From Arctopsyche grandis (lineage: Eukaryota > Arthropoda > Insecta > Trichoptera > Hydropsychidae): a DNA stretch of 64,000 nucleotides. Positions 10,913 through 23,967 of the stretch are shown here, in pieces. Under the pieces are notes generated by a model. The model saw nothing but the letters and a program-made list of their open reading frames with translations, did not search any database and was not told the origin of the DNA. Each line of letters starts with the position of its first letter. The stretch's first letter is position 1. The position numbers were made by a program, and so were the translations under genes. The stretch lies in NCBI RefSeq assembly GCF_051622035.1, contig NC_135365.1, forward strand, positions 28,148,001-28,212,000, read 5' to 3'.

Positions 10913-11084
10913 AAAATATTAAGTTATTAAATAAAAAAAAATCAAAAGAAATGTGTTCGTCATATAAAATTAAATTATTTCTATAACGTCACGGATTCTA
11001 CCACCCAAACCTTACATAGTTACATATGTACATACAAAGTACATATCTTTCTAAATTATATATTATATTAACAAATGTAATATT

Positions 11085-11380
11085 TTAATGATTTAAAAAT
11101 TTTTGAAAACAAACCTCTTTTTTAGTTTTGTATATAATATTAAGATATATAAATTATTATTTTGAATAAAAATACCAATAATTTTATTTTACTACCGCCA
11201 TCTATGTATAACACTAAAGACTACATAAACTTTCTTAAATTCACAGACTTCAAACGCGTCTTAAACGATATTTTATCTCTATCGTAATGGCGGAAGATCC
11301 ATTTACTTATATTGAAGACCAAAATGAGCAATATGGAAAAGTATGAAAACGATCGGAAAAGAGGCAAATCTTTTCCTGAA
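11085..11380 (-). repeat. Interspersed repeat Y, copy
   Basis: Minus-strand member of the family best bounded at 31880-32176. Shared landmarks are taccgccatctatg, cgtaatggcgga, gaccaaaatgagcaatatgg and gtatgaaaacgatcgg. Confidence 0.65.
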
Positions 11381-11599
11381 TTGTAATTGTAAGTGAAACG
11401 TAAAGTAGGTTTGTAAAAATACATATGTGCAACTTATACAGATTTTTTACTTTTGCTGTCTTTAATTTAAAATCTACATATTAATACTGCGCCAAAAGTA
11501 AGTTTTAGAATCAATATTCAGATGTTTTTTCTACAGGTGATGATTTTTGATTTCTTAATAACTAAATAAAAGCCGTAAAATAGCAATAATATCAAAATG

Positions 11600-11705
11600 A
11601 TCACATACAATTTTTACTTTATTTATTTTATTTCGATCGAACATGTATGTACTTGCCTTTACAGATCGCTCCAAAGCAACGAGTGTACTAATACAGATAC
11701 AATAC
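11600..11705 (-). repeat. LINE/SINE 3' tail fragment
   Basis: On the minus strand it reads tgtattagtacactcgttgc, a short insert and then tcgatcgaaataaaataaat. The same tail ends the SINE-like copy at 62675-62998 and resembles the tail of the LINE at 985-2580. Confidence 0.55.
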
Positions 11706-11799
11706 AATTATACCCTATCAAAAACCATCCTATCCATTTTGAATATTATTTAAAAAAATTATAATCCATATTTTTACTTTATAAAAAATAGCATCTACA

Positions 11800-12215
11800 T
11801 ATGTACGCAGTATCATAGATGAAGTTTTGTGATCATGCGAAAATTCGAACTCGAGATTTTGACTGATTCGAACTCAGAATCGATTACTGATGACGTTTTC
11901 ATGATCTAGAAAAAATGTGTGTGTGTGTGTGTGTGTATGTGTGTGTGTCTGTGTGTCGGTCTGTGTGTCTGTGTGTCTGTGTATTTTGGACACCATTAGT
12001 CCTATCGAACTGAAACTTAGTATCGGTTTCTGAAACTCTTATCGTGACGTAATTTTTTTTCAAATATTTAAGTTGACTGGAAATGGTACCTCCTCTTATA
12101 GGTGTCCTCTTTTTTTAAGTTTTTGAATTCAATTATCTCCCAAACCGCTAATTAAATCGGACTGAAAGTTTTTTACATATAATAGAAATAATAATCTTTA
12201 TAACCTCATATCTTT
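11800..12215 (+). repeat. Family X repeat, head part
   Basis: The head has tcgaactcgagattttgac, tgatctagaaaaaatgtg, a (GT)n run (11920-12000) and then cctatcgaactgaaactta, ggaaatggtacctcc and ataggtgtcctct. The longest copy is at 37965-39345. Noncoding, class unknown. Confidence 0.65.
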
Positions 12216-12940
12216 TTTATTTTTATTTGTACAAGTGTAATATCATAGTTATTGCTTAGAGGCGGCCCGATAACGGTATATTTCCAAGTATTGCATTAAA
12301 AAAAATTAAGGTACGCAGACAGATACGATTATGATGCGTTTTCGTAAAACCGTTTCGATAACCATTTTTCGACCAACTGTCCCCAAAAAAGCTACATTTC
12401 AAAAAAAAATATGTTCAAAATGTTAAGCAACAACATTATACGGTTTGTTTGCCCTGTCGTGGAGATTAATCTGGACATTACAGTTGTATGCATTTTAAAT
12501 GTGCAAACACAGACTGTTTGTTTTGATGTCGTCAAGTCAGAAAACGACCCTTCAGCCTACCATCAACCCTCTCTAATGCCACGTAACCACGGGGTTGAAA
12601 TAAAATTCGCACACCCTTAGCAAACATCCGCGGGGTTATCTTTATGGAGCATGCCAGCAGCCGAGTGTAGGCTCGAAAAGTTAACACGTCGACGCCCGGA
12701 GACAACTTTATCTCGGTTTTGACAATTTTGACGACACGAGACAGCTTTAAATCCCGTTGACATCAAACCGGATGGCAAACTTCTAATTAGAGCATCCTGT
12801 ACACATTGCAAAATGCGAGATCCTCAATTGCCCAAAAATTTTCGATTTTCCGGTAAATTCAGATATTTTTAAATAAAAACCAATTTTTTAGCATCAAATT
12901 TTATATAAATAGACTATTTCATGTTATTTTAACTTAGCAT
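12216..12940. other. Unassigned DNA
   Basis: Low-repeat stretch including a more GC-rich part at 12580-12800. No gene motif recognised. Confidence 0.4.
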
Positions 12941-12944
12941 CATT

Positions 12945-13215
12945 TAACAGCCATCCATCACCTACTGATGGATGAAAGCTTCTCCAACATGCTTCCATTC
13001 TTATCTGTTTTGGGCAACACTCATCCATCTCATCCCACACATTCTCCTGATTTCATCCACCATCTCCCCTATGGTCTCTCATCTTCCTTACACCTTTTAA
13101 CATTCTCTCGGGTACCACTCAATAACTTCTTTCCACCACCTATCGACCATTCTATTAGCTACACGACCCGCTCATTGGCATTTCAATTTATTTAATCTCT
13201 ACATTGCATATATCA
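12945..13215 (-). pseudogene. LINE RT C-terminal remnant
   Basis: On the minus strand the frames read in pieces through a region like the end of endonuclease/RT proteins: basic GR-rich segment, then a match to 16412-16568 (gttttgggcaacac versus gttttgcgcaacac; a shared QQW-type end is degraded to catccatcagtagg). Frameshifted throughout. Confidence 0.5.
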
Positions 13216-13224
13216 TCCAGTCTT

Positions 13225-13228
<4 letters not shown>

Positions 13229-13255
<27 letters not shown>

Positions 13256-13524
13256 GCTTTTATTCCAGACGATGAGGAGAATAGTGCAATCCCCAACGCC
13301 CATATAAATAATATATAGATAATAAAAAAAAAAAAAAAAAGTATTGAAAAATAGTAAACAAAAAATAAATAAATAAATACATAAGTAAATATATAAATAT
13401 TACTGATAATAAATAATATTAATAATAAATAATAATAATAATAAATAATAATAATAATAATTATAATAAATAAATAATAATAAATAAGTCTAATAATAAT
13501 AAATAATAATAATTTTATGTCTAT
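13229..13524 (-). repeat. 3' UTR and TAA/AAT microsatellite of a LINE
   Basis: Simple repeats of ATT/AAT, a run of 17 A near 13325, and a short unique stretch follow the LINE stop codon. The (TAA)n block at 13229-13253 probably is the element's 3' terminal repeat. Confidence 0.6.
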
Positions 13525-15438
13525 TCAAGGCGGTCGGTGTAGCAGTTCCATCCATCGAACATACAATGAAGAATGCAAATGAGAAGATGCAGCAGCAAGA
13601 AGACAATTAGGCGATAAAAATATACGAAGACGTAGAGAGGCCGCTCTCATCCTGAGAATGGCTTCAAAATGAGGCACATGCCCTTCTACAAACATTTGCG
13701 ACGCGCTACAGCTCCTAGGTAACCCGAAAAGAGCACGGTAACAGTTGTTGTATTGTACCTTTATCTTCCTCATCGTCTCCCGCTTGTATCTGGTCCATAA
13801 TTCACCAGTATAGAGGCTAGTACAAAAGGACATAAATAATTGTCTCTTAACCTCTACACTGGAGTGGAAAAATCGTCTAGCCAGCATATTTGCCCTTACA
13901 CAAATGGCTCTTCTTTGTCTTTCGATGTCACGGTCATCAGATAGATCCTCCGTCAGCAAGTGTCCCAGATACTTGACTTCCCTAACAGTTTCAAGATTAC
14001 GCCCATCTAAAATAATGTTGGGGACGAAATGAGGACCTCGACCGTATCGGAAAATCAGTACCATGGATTTACTCGTATTATACCGCATATTATGTTCTGC
14101 AGCATAACTCGAGCAAACTTCCAGGAGGCGATTCAGAGCTGACGGAGAAGGCGCCAAGATCACCATGTCATCCGCATAGCTGATGTGGTTACTGCATATT
14201 CCTCCTATGTGGCAACCAACTCCAGTCTGTCGAAGGCGATGTGAAAGTTCATCCATGTAAAGGTTGAATAAGCCAGGAGACATTGACCCACCCTGTCTAA
14301 CCCCGCACTTCAAAGAAGCGGGATCAGAGTATGAATTCCCCCAGCGTACATGGCTGAACTGATTCCGGTGCCAGGATGCTAAAAACCTCACGATTTGACT
14401 TGGAGCTCCCCTTTTTAACAGTTTGGACCAAAGTAGATCATGATCCACTCGATCGAAGGCCTTGGATAAGTCTAGAAAACATGCGTATACGGAAGTTTTT
14501 CGCGATGTATAAAAATCCACTACCTGTTTTAAAGTGTAGATGGCCATGTCCGTCGACGAGTGCTTCTTGAATCCAAACTGCTCATCAGCTGACAAAAGGT
14601 AGCCACTTAATCTGCAACTCAATATCTTCTCTAGAATTTTAGATAAAATGGTGGCTAGAGCAATAGGACGATAGCTGTCAATGACTGAAGCATCAAGCTT
14701 TGATGACTTGAGGACAGGAACAATAGTCGTCCTTGAAAACTCTTCAGGTACATGTTCATGCAAAATCATCACATTGAAAAGCCTTGCTAATATGATGAAG
14801 AAATTCTTACCACTATGCAGAACATGATCCGTACTAATGCTGTCCCAACCAGTTGCTTTCCCTCCAGACATTGACCTTAACGCAGTTTCAACTTCGTCGC
14901 CAGTTATGACGAAAAACGAATCTTCTGAGATAGACATAACCACATCAGCCCTGCCCATCAAATCCGAAACAGACTCTTTGAAATGCTTGCTAAACATATT
15001 GGCAATACTCCGATGGTTGTAGATTCCATTAATATGTACCGGGATAGTACTGTTTACTGCTAAAATAGCATTTGTAGCATTCCAAAATTGCTTGAAGTCT
15101 TTATTTCTATGATATAGAGCTATCTTGTCCATAACACTTTGATTAGCGTTGCGTTGACATACCTTCAGTGCAATTTTAAAAACATGCCTAGCATGACGAC
15201 GTCGGTCGGCAATTTCTCCTGTAGAAGGGCGGCCCGCTGCGACCCATTCTATGAATGAGTTCCTCGAATCTAGGTAGCGTGCCGCTACCTGATCGTTCCA
15301 ACCAGGAACCACCTTAAACCTCTTATCATTATACTGATGCGTTGGTGAAGAAAATGATGTCGAAGCGGCATTTCTCAACACATCTACAATCGAATGATGG
15401 AGGTAATTAATGGAAGTCCTATGCTCAGTATCAGTGCA
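13525..15438 (-). CDS. Non-LTR retrotransposon reverse transcriptase, 5' truncated
   Basis: The open frame extends upstream to a TAA at 15439-15441 without a plausible ATG start; the in-frame part from 15381 is 618 residues. Counting from there, N-terminal residues 20-100 carry the linker seen before LINE RT domains (VPGWND, FKQFWNATN), RT fingers begin near 165 (SGGKATGWDSIS), then IIDSYRPIALA-like DSYRPIALA (236), FLDLSKAFDRVDHDLL (302), GVRQGGSMSPGLFNLY (360) and catalytic YADD (402-405). The C-terminus (530-618) is intact to a stop. The apurinic endonuclease domain expected upstream is absent. The enzyme would copy element RNA at a nicked target. CR1/L2-like grouping is suggested by the linker and motif pattern. 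This is the best preserved RT in the window, yet it cannot be autonomous. Confidence 0.85.
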   Translation of the reverse strand, partial: CTDTEHRTSINYLHHSIVDVLRNAASTSFSSPTHQYNDKRFKVVPGWNDQVAARYLDSRNSFIEWVAAGRPSTGEIADRRRHARHVFKIALKVCQRNANQSVMDKIALYHRNKDFKQFWNATNAILAVNSTIPVHINGIYNHRSIANMFSKHFKESVSDLMGRADVVMSISEDSFFVITGDEVETALRSMSGGKATGWDSISTDHVLHSGKNFFIILARLFNVMILHEHVPEEFSRTTIVPVLKSSKLDASVIDSYRPIALATILSKILEKILSCRLSGYLLSADEQFGFKKHSSTDMAIYTLKQVVDFYTSRKTSVYACFLDLSKAFDRVDHDLLWSKLLKRGAPSQIVRFLASWHRNQFSHVRWGNSYSDPASLKCGVRQGGSMSPGLFNLYMDELSHRLRQTGVGCHIGGICSNHISYADDMVILAPSPSALNRLLEVCSSYAAEHNMRYNTSKSMVLIFRYGRGPHFVPNIILDGRNLETVREVKYLGHLLTEDLSDDRDIERQRRAICVRANMLARRFFHSSVEVKRQLFMSFCTSLYTGELWTRYKRETMRKIKVQYNNCYRALFGLPRSCSASQMFVEGHVPHFEAILRMRAASLRLRIFLSPNCLLAAASSHLHSSLYVRWMELLHRPP

Positions 15439-15589
15439 TTATTAGCTTCTCACTCAGAACATTTCTCAGTTTTTGACAAAATTATTCATTTTACAGTATT
15501 AAAATAAGAAATCTAACCCTTTATTTACTATTTTTTTATCAAACAACACAAATAAAAAGCGATTTGCGAAACACAAGTACATATTATTA

Positions 15590-15800
15590 TTTAGAGGATA
15601 GATTCACAATCCCGCTATCCTGGAGAAACTAAAATCGTTGTCTTACGAAAACAAGATATCTTGTTGCCAAACGTGCTCATGAACTCCCCCCTCTCGAGAG
15701 CTGTTCGACTCCTTAACTTACTGGCACATTCCTTGGATATCTTCAATGCCAGTTATACTGGAGTTAATCGAACACATCCTACTTACATAGCACGATATAA
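15590..15800 (+). pseudogene. LINE C-terminal fragment
   Basis: One frame gives SPLSRAVRLLNLLAHSLDIF, matching the end of the LINE at 48805-50046 (APISRAIYLLNRI, IDLFNIKY). About 200 bp survive, without a clear tail. Confidence 0.6.
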
Positions 15801-15824
15801 TTATTATTTATTTTTGGTTATTAT

Positions 15825-17340
<1,516 letters not shown>

Positions 17341-17344
17341 TGAA

Positions 17345-17525
17345 ACAATTAAAATTGGCAAACTTTAAACGCGGCTCTATCGTAATGACGGAGGATCTAT
17401 TTACTTATATTCATGACCAAAATGAGCAATATGGCAAAGTATGAAAACGATCGGATAAGAGGAAAATTTTTTCCTGAATTGTAATCGTAAGTGAAACGTA
17501 AAAAGGGGGTTTGTAAAAATACAGT
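17345..17525 (-). repeat. Interspersed repeat Y, copy
   Basis: It contains cgtaatgacggagga, gaccaaaatgagcaatatgg and gtatgaaaacgatcggataa, then gtaagtgaaacgtaaa as at 11380-11405. Confidence 0.65.
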
Positions 17526-17985
17526 GTATTATTAAATTTTATTAAAATTCCTAATAATCTAGACTGAAATGTTTTCAAATTAAGGCTACGTACATAATTT
17601 GAGTGAAATGTGTAAATTTGATTGATTAGACATTACTTTTAGCGGAAAATTTCACAACGGAAAAATGATTTGCGTTTGTTATGGATTTTCCGTGTACGAC
17701 CGCGTAGACTTTCGCGAATATGAAAATGGATGACTTCCCGTCATAAAAAAAATACAAAAAAACAACAACCCTTTGTTGCGTATGTCCCATCGCCAAATTT
17801 CGTCATACCTACTCGTAACATAACCGCGACTCGAAAAAAAGACATATTCAGATAGAATCCCGAGTGGGTGAATCAATACAATGCTCGAAATTCCGTGTGC
17901 TTTTCAAATCCAATATACAAATATTAATGCGTGTTTGTTTTGTATGCTTTTAAAATCCACTACAATTTAGAGTCAGAAAATTTTA
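17526..17985. other. Unassigned AT-rich DNA
   Basis: Nothing recognised. Confidence 0.4.
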
Positions 17986-17989
17986 TATA

Positions 17990-18660
17990 CTATCTCATGA
18001 TACTCTTACTTAGGCCATAGTGTGTGTGCCTGTGTATTTTGGGGATTTTTCGAACACCGTTAGTCCTATCCAACTGAAACTTAATATCGGTTACTAAAAT
18101 TCTCATCGATACGAAGTAAATTTTTATGATGACCGGAAATGGTACCTCCCCTTATAGGTGTCCTCTTTTTTTAAGTTTTTGAATTCAATTATCTCCCAAA
18201 AACGGCTAATTGAATCGGATTGGAAAAAATTTTACTTGTAATCAAAATTATAAATTTTAGACCCCAATATTTTTTAAATATTTTTTCCAAAACCAGAATT
18301 AGTACTTTTTTAGATTCTAGAGAGTATCTATGACGGCCACAATATTGCCGACTCCTGCTACTATGATTTTTATTACTTATTTAAATTTTCATTTACTCCA
18401 GAGAATCGAGGTTTTTTATGTTTTTCTCAGAAACCTTTTGATTTAAAATTCAATTATGATTCTTGTATCAATGTAATGAAAATAAAAAAATGACTACATT
18501 TTATAAACCCGAAGTGGAATTTTTTCCTCTTAGAAATGTCAAAAATGTTGTAACCACGATTCTGTCCCACACCCCTGAACGTATCAAGCTGAAAATTCAT
18601 ATTTGTATTCTTTCTGTTCAAACTTAGAGCTGATAAGGTATTGATCATAATTCGTATACC
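17990..18660 (+). repeat. Family X repeat, middle part
   Basis: It aligns with the 37965-39345 copy: ttagtcctatccaactgaaac, gaccggaaatggtacctcc, ataggtgtcctct, aattatctcccaaa, then catacccctgaatat-like cccacacccctgaacgtatc. It lacks the first part and the last third. Confidence 0.65.
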
Positions 18661-19284
18661 GGTAGTAGTATCACAATCCTATACTAATTCTTAGTCGGTC
18701 AAATTAAGTTTAAATTCTGTAGTGTGTAGTGTAAAATAGTACATACATGTGTTTTTTTTTTTACTTTTACTCCAACAACGCCGAGCAATTTGTCTAAGAG
18801 CCCTAAAAAAAGTACATACAATTCAAAATTGATTTCTCCATGTCACTATGCGAGCTAGAATCTGTCAAAATTTCGCCCAGAATCTACCTAGTTCTAGTTC
18901 CAGTCGATTACAAGTGACGACTATTTGTAAGGGCGGCTCGAACAACCCTCCCCCTGGGCATTCATTAGCGAATTAAATTCGTCAAGACGATTGATCGGAA
19001 AACACAATGGCCGGATGGAACGAGGCGACCGGCCGGATCACGAAGTCTGGTCAGTGTCTCTTGAATATTCATGGGGTTTGACACGAATCACTGCCCCCTC
19101 GAATATAGAAATGAATATTAATTTGGCTTACAAAGGACTGAGAAATTTCCGTAGAACTGAAAATCACTTCGCCACTGAATCTAAACCAGATAGCGCTGGT
19201 TTGGAACATTGTAATGGCAAATTATACAAAACTGAAGAATAAAATTACAGAAAATATTAGGTTCAATATCACACTATTACCCCT
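18661..19284. other. Unassigned DNA, partly GC-rich
   Basis: The part 18900-19090 is noticeably richer in GC and not repeated elsewhere in the window. No coding evidence. Possibly host noncoding DNA. Confidence 0.4.
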
Positions 19285-19670
19285 TGGCAGGTAATTTCTA
19301 GTAACATTGCGATATTAAAGAACAGACATTATTTGAACATGTTTGGAATTAGAATAATAGTAGGTTGGCAGTTTCATATTTTTGACCGCGACTGTACTAG
19401 AGAATTTCTAATCAGAACAACGCTCACGGGCGAACACGGACACGCAAAGCACTCACAGATAAACATTACCTGCAGAACTATCTTGGGCATCCGTTCTTGT
19501 CTGTGAGCAACTTGTGTGCCTTTCATTTGTGTGTTCATTTGTGAACACCTGAAATGTCCGCATTCGTCTGTGAACACTTTTTATGTCTGTGATAATCTGT
19601 AAATAGCTTTCATATCTGTGTTTGTCTTTGAGCACCTTGAAAATTCACGCACGTCTATGAGCACCTTATT
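19285..19670. repeat. Interspersed repeat V, copy 1
   Basis: It is the reverse complement of 53890-54282. Shared segments include ttgaccgcgactgtactaga, aatttctaatcagaac and several gtctgtgagcacctt units. The terminus tacagtcgcggtcaaaaata resembles Tc1/mariner ends. The second half is made of imperfect repeats of about 35 bp around tctgtgaacac. Confidence 0.6.
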
Positions 19671-19707
19671 TTATATTATTACGATCATGGTTCTATCCCT
19701 AGCTATG

Positions 19708-20205
19708 TTGCTGCTAGCCAGACCTTGCATATGTGACTCCAAGGTCGAGTGTGTTCTTTCAGAGTCTGCTGAATTTCTTTGGAGATGGTTCCAACAAATT
19801 GAGAACCCTGTCTTATTTATCGTTATATTTGAGTTTACGGTATTTCGAAATTTATTATCATACTGCGGGGTATTTGTGACTCCAAATCAGAGTTTGCTAA
19901 TTTTATCTGATCTTGTTGAAAAGGTTCCTCAAAATTGGCAAAAATCATCTTTCCTGTTGTCACAAATCTTCTGTATTTATTGTGTGTATAATTTGTAAAA
20001 ATTATGTACAAAATCTAAATCCATAGATGTCTCAATGGATTAATTCTGTAATTAGTTAATTAATTAATTGTTACTTCGTGTTCTTCAGCTTCTGGAAATA
20101 CAGTGATTTATCTTATAATAAAATGCTGCATTGTTTGTAATTAATTGCCCAGGAAGGCGCATTGGCGCATCTATGTAAAAATAAAATAAATAAAATAAGT
20201 AAATA
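19708..20205 (+). repeat. Two SINE fragments in series
   Basis: Positions 19708-19805 are a body fragment (gccagaccttg, gactccaaggtcgag). Positions 19858-20205 are body plus tail: gtatttgtgactccaaatca, cttctgtatttattgtgtgt, cagcttctggaaatacagtg, then a shortened hairpin region and (AAATA)n. Both lack the tRNA head. Confidence 0.65.
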
Positions 20206-20367
20206 AATCTATATCAAAATAAAACTTTAATTTTGTAGTGAATATGTATGTGATGACCCTGATTATATTCCGTGCGTTGTAGCATAGCTATGGAGACGTA
20301 CCGCGTATTATTGACACAAGCAAAGCATTGGTAATGGCACTTAAATTACACTGTTTTTTTTTGGTTC

Positions 20368-20690
20368 AGAGACGAGATATGACTTTTCTTATAGATCTAT
20401 GGCCAGTGAACACGAATCTGGTAACAAAAAATATTGATTGGCTCGAGATTCGGAGATATATGTGTTTTTTAAATCGCGCGATTTTTCTATATCTTGGTGT
20501 TGGTCGGTCGATGTCTCAAACTCTGTCAATTTCCTGTTCAAAATGAATATTGGAATCTATAGTCGGGTATTTTATCTTTCATTTGTAGTACTTTTCAGCT
20601 TTCAAATCTCTCTAAGTAGTCGTCCAGTTCAAATCAAAAGTCAAAAGTACGTATTTTTACTTGGGATTTTTTCCCACTGTTAATACTATT
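20368..20690 (+). repeat. Interspersed repeat W, copy 2
   Basis: Positions 20368-20575 match 4640-4855. The following 20615-20690 (cagttcaaatcaaaagtcaa, acttgggattttttcccact) recurs at 30745-30812 directly after a LINE fragment. Confidence 0.65.
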
Positions 20691-20739
20691 TTATATTAAA
20701 TTAAAGTGTTCACTTTTGAGTCATCTAACTGTTTCCGCC

Positions 20740-21160
20740 CCAGCCTGTGCTGAGAAGTGCGACCACCGTGTGAACCCTCACTTCTCACCGTGAGTACGCC
20801 ACTGGCATCCAGGGGCGTACGAATCAATTCCAGTTAGGATCGCAAGTCACGGGCAGGCCATTCATCAAACTCACGTACGCGCTTTATTTTTTTTTTGCTC
20901 TCCTCTCGCCACAGACGCACAGGCCCGTCCGATCATAAATTATGCATTGGCGCGATTGCGCGGGGGCTTCCCCTTTTCTACCGGCACGCGAGCAAGGATC
21001 ATTATGCCGAATGCGAGAGAGCTGATATATGCGTTGGCCACCCCTGACGGACTGTTTATTCTGCCGACATGAATAAAACAGGGACCCGGAGACGGCTATC
21101 TCGAAAACGGCTTTCAACGCCGGAGCATTCGACGAGTGTGTTTATACTTGTCTAAAAAAA
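20740..21160. other. GC-rich low-repeat stretch
   Basis: Not repeated elsewhere in the window and much richer in CpG than its surroundings, with segments such as gcgcgattgcgcgggg. Short frames have no motif. Could be host regulatory or transcribed noncoding DNA. Confidence 0.4.
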
Positions 21161-21340
21161 CGCGCCACTCCTCAATTTCTTTTTACGAATTTGACCGGTG
21201 AATGCGCTCCAAAGGATGCCAAAAGGCTTGAGAAAAACCCATAGGAGTATTGCGCCGCATCCCATTGCCGGGGTGCATGAATGTTATTGATTATGAGTCT
21301 TTTGAGTGTAAGCTTCTTTAAAGGGCAATTCATCGAAAAA

Positions 21341-21400
21341 TAGTTAACCCTTTGAGTGCTGACGTATTTTATGTTGAAAGCCCGCCACGCTGAAAATTTC
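21341..21400 (+). mobile_element. Possible piggyBac-like terminus
   Basis: ttaaccctttgagtgctgac has the TTAA-CCCTTT start of many piggyBac-type ends. No partner terminus was found, so this is weak. Confidence 0.3.
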
Positions 21401-21688
21401 GCCAATATTTCCAACTAGAATTATTTAGAAATCCAATAGAAAGCAGGTATAAAAATTGTAGCTATTCCAAACAAACCCTAGATCACTACCGTCGAAGATT
21501 TCAAATTTTGTAAAGGTGTGTATAGACCAGTGGTTCTCAGGCGAAATTTGACCGTGGCCGCACAGGTGATAATAGTGGTCCCATGGAAATGTCTGGTGGC
21601 CGCACCAAATTTAATCAAATAAATTAAAGTTACAAAAAAAGTGGATCAATTTATTCATAAAATAAAAGAAATTTTAACATTTTGGTAT

Positions 21689-21880
21689 CTATTTATTTAA
21701 TAATAATGCAAATGGAAATTGCTCAATACTCCTTTTTTCCAGTGCAAGCCGCATTGCTGCTTCTAAGTTTGCGTCTTTCAGCTGGTTTCTAAATTTGTTT
21801 TTAATAATGTGCACTGAATGATCTTCGCAATATACGGTAGTGGGAAAAATAGACAACATTAATAAAGAAATTGTTGCCAA
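21689..21880 (-). pseudogene. hAT transposase C-terminal fragment
   Basis: The 63-residue frame contains FRNQLKDANLEAAMRLALE, the pattern seen near the end of Charlie-type hAT transposases (K-x-R-N-x-L-x-D-x-N-L-E). It sits just inside the element's left end, as expected for a minus-strand gene. Upstream coding parts (22540-22870) have several stops. Nonfunctional. Confidence 0.65.
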
Positions 21881-21998
21881 ATCCTTATATTGGTTTGTTT
21901 CATTGTCAACGTATATTTCCGACCAAAATTTTTGAACCGAAATATTATTAAAATGGTTATTAAGTACTTAATCATGACTAATTTCTAATAATGCATAT

Positions 21999-22532
21999 TG
22001 TAACGGACGCCGCGGATTAAGCGAATAGAATCCCAGAGACTGTGACCGTTCAATGATTATCTGTAACGGATATCTGTTAACGGATTAACTAAATGCATAC
22101 CGTGCGACTGGTATAAGTGGGTTTTAAGGATTAGCGACAAGCTAAGTCCATGAAACAATGATTGCACTTCTCATACCGTGGGAATACATATCCGAATACG
22201 TGACTATACAGTAGGTAAACAGATTAGACGTCCTGAGAGACCGTGATACCGGTGTAAGTGGTTTTAGGGATTAGCGACAAGCTAAGTGCATGAAAGCTAA
22301 ACAATGATTGCACTTCTCATACCATGGGAATACATATCCGAATACGTGACTATACAGTAGGTAAACAGATTAGACGTCCTGAGAGATCTACCCCTTATAA
22401 GGCGGTACGTAAGCGATCTCAGGTCATTCTGGACGGAGCAGTGACCGTGCGTGTATCTCCTTAATCATCAATAAATGCTGTGAAACGACTGTTGGCCTTT
22501 TACTTGGATCCTCCACCCACCCTTACGCAACA
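21999..22532 (+). mobile_element. Solo LTR
   Basis: It begins TGTAACGG, ends GCAACA, and has a 4-bp duplication atat on both sides (21995-21998, 22533-22536). A tandem duplication of about 130-140 bp (22118-22245 and 22247-22386; shared gattagcgacaagctaagt, acgtgactatacagtaggt) sits in U3, followed by accccttataaggcgg (TATA-like), aataaatgctgtg as polyadenylation signal and a short U5. A related LTR end is at 60850-61105. Confidence 0.8.
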
Positions 22533-23006
22533 ATATTTTACGTTAGCTAAGTTAATTAATCTCAATACTGAAAATGAATTTAATCTATTTTGTAGTACTA
22601 TGAAATTTTCATTTGTCATCATAATAAAAGGGGAAGATACAAAAGAAACAGTTTTAAAAAAATTCAATTCTTCGAACCTTTTAACAAGTTCCAGATTCAG
22701 AGATTTAAGACACTATTATTTTAAGTTTTAATTTTAATTTTGAAGTTGTGTCTGTCATCTTATCTAACAAATCACTAACAGAAGATAAAATTGAAAAATT
22801 GCCATTGTCAACTTCTGTCATAAGGCTTTTCGCTATATTTTTTAGTTTGTCAATGATGAGCATGGATTCTATTATTGTTAAGTTACTTTTTTGTAGTTTT
22901 TAAAATATATTTAATTTTTTTAAATATTATTATTATTTATTATTAAGTCGCTGGTGGCCGCAGTAAAATCCACTAGTGGCCGCACTTGAGAACCACTGGT
23001 ATAGAC

Positions 23007-23965
23007 TCTCTAATATACCTTGCAAAAATATAAAATAAACAAAAGAAGTCTATTAATGAATGTATTTTTCCAAAACTAGTTCCATCTTCTTCATTGTTGT
23101 TAAAATGTAATGCTCACAATCTAAATGCCAAGCCACAATCTAAAATACTCGGCAGTTAGGGATTTCCATCGAGAAATACTGCTATGGTTATAAATTCAGA
23201 AACTCCGATGTAAACCAGACTTTATAAACGTTGACAAATGAATGACAAAGATTACACGACTCATGTTCAATGCATTTTATTTCAATGCTACCTGGAAAAG
23301 CTTAGCGGGCAGGAAGTATTCTTATATTATACATATACATTTTCACAATTCTCTTGCTAGATCGGTTGGACTGAAGTCTTTCAACCATCTACCCCGACTA
23401 GTCAAGTTTAATTTATATATCCAAAAGTTTCACCCAAATAGGGTAAAAACATCGTGACACGTTTAAAGACCCACCCCCACACCATCTCTTTTTTAAAGTC
23501 AGACTCTTTTGTACCCATTGCATAATTTCGACCGTCCCCCCTTAAATTAATGAGTTTAATATAAAATTATTTGTAAACGTTTGTATATTTCAATTAAAAA
23601 AACGGACGAGATGTATGTATGTGCAAGTGCATCGACAAAAATGGAGATTTCAAAAAAAAAATTTTTTTTCTACCAGGAGTTTATACATAGCGGTATTCGT
23701 GACGTGGCGTGACGACCGATCGTTTTGAGGAGACGCAAGGAAGCGGCGAAGTGAGGACCTGAGCGCCTGACATGTGACGTAAGTGGCAGATGCGCCGACA
23801 CGTACGTGAAAGATACACACATGCACGAATCCATACACACACATTAATTTATCATTTGGACGTTGGCGAACGGTTTGGATCGGTGAGCGTATAATGAGGG
23901 CACTCAACTTTATACCATAAATACACGCGGGTGCCTATAAATTGCCTTACATTATATTTATGTAC
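23007..23965. other. Unassigned DNA
   Basis: No repeat boundary or gene recognised. The part 23690-23830 is richer in GC. Confidence 0.4.
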
Positions 23966-23967
23966 AT

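Larger units (their letters stand above)
21528..22998 (-). mobile_element. hAT element with nested solo LTR
   Basis: Termini are CAGTGGTTCTCA (left) and the inverted TGAGAACCACTG (right), with GGCCGCAC-type subterminal repeats on both sides. A perfect 8-bp duplication gtatagac flanks it (21520-21527, 22999-23006). The CAGTGGTTCTCA end is typical of Charlie-like hAT elements. A degraded transposase frame lies on the minus strand and a solo LTR is nested at 21999-22532. Host element without the LTR is about 940 bp. Confidence 0.9.

Noticed and set aside
22118..22386. CRISPR-like direct repeats
   Set aside because: Two long adjacent copies within a eukaryotic LTR; no spacer pattern.
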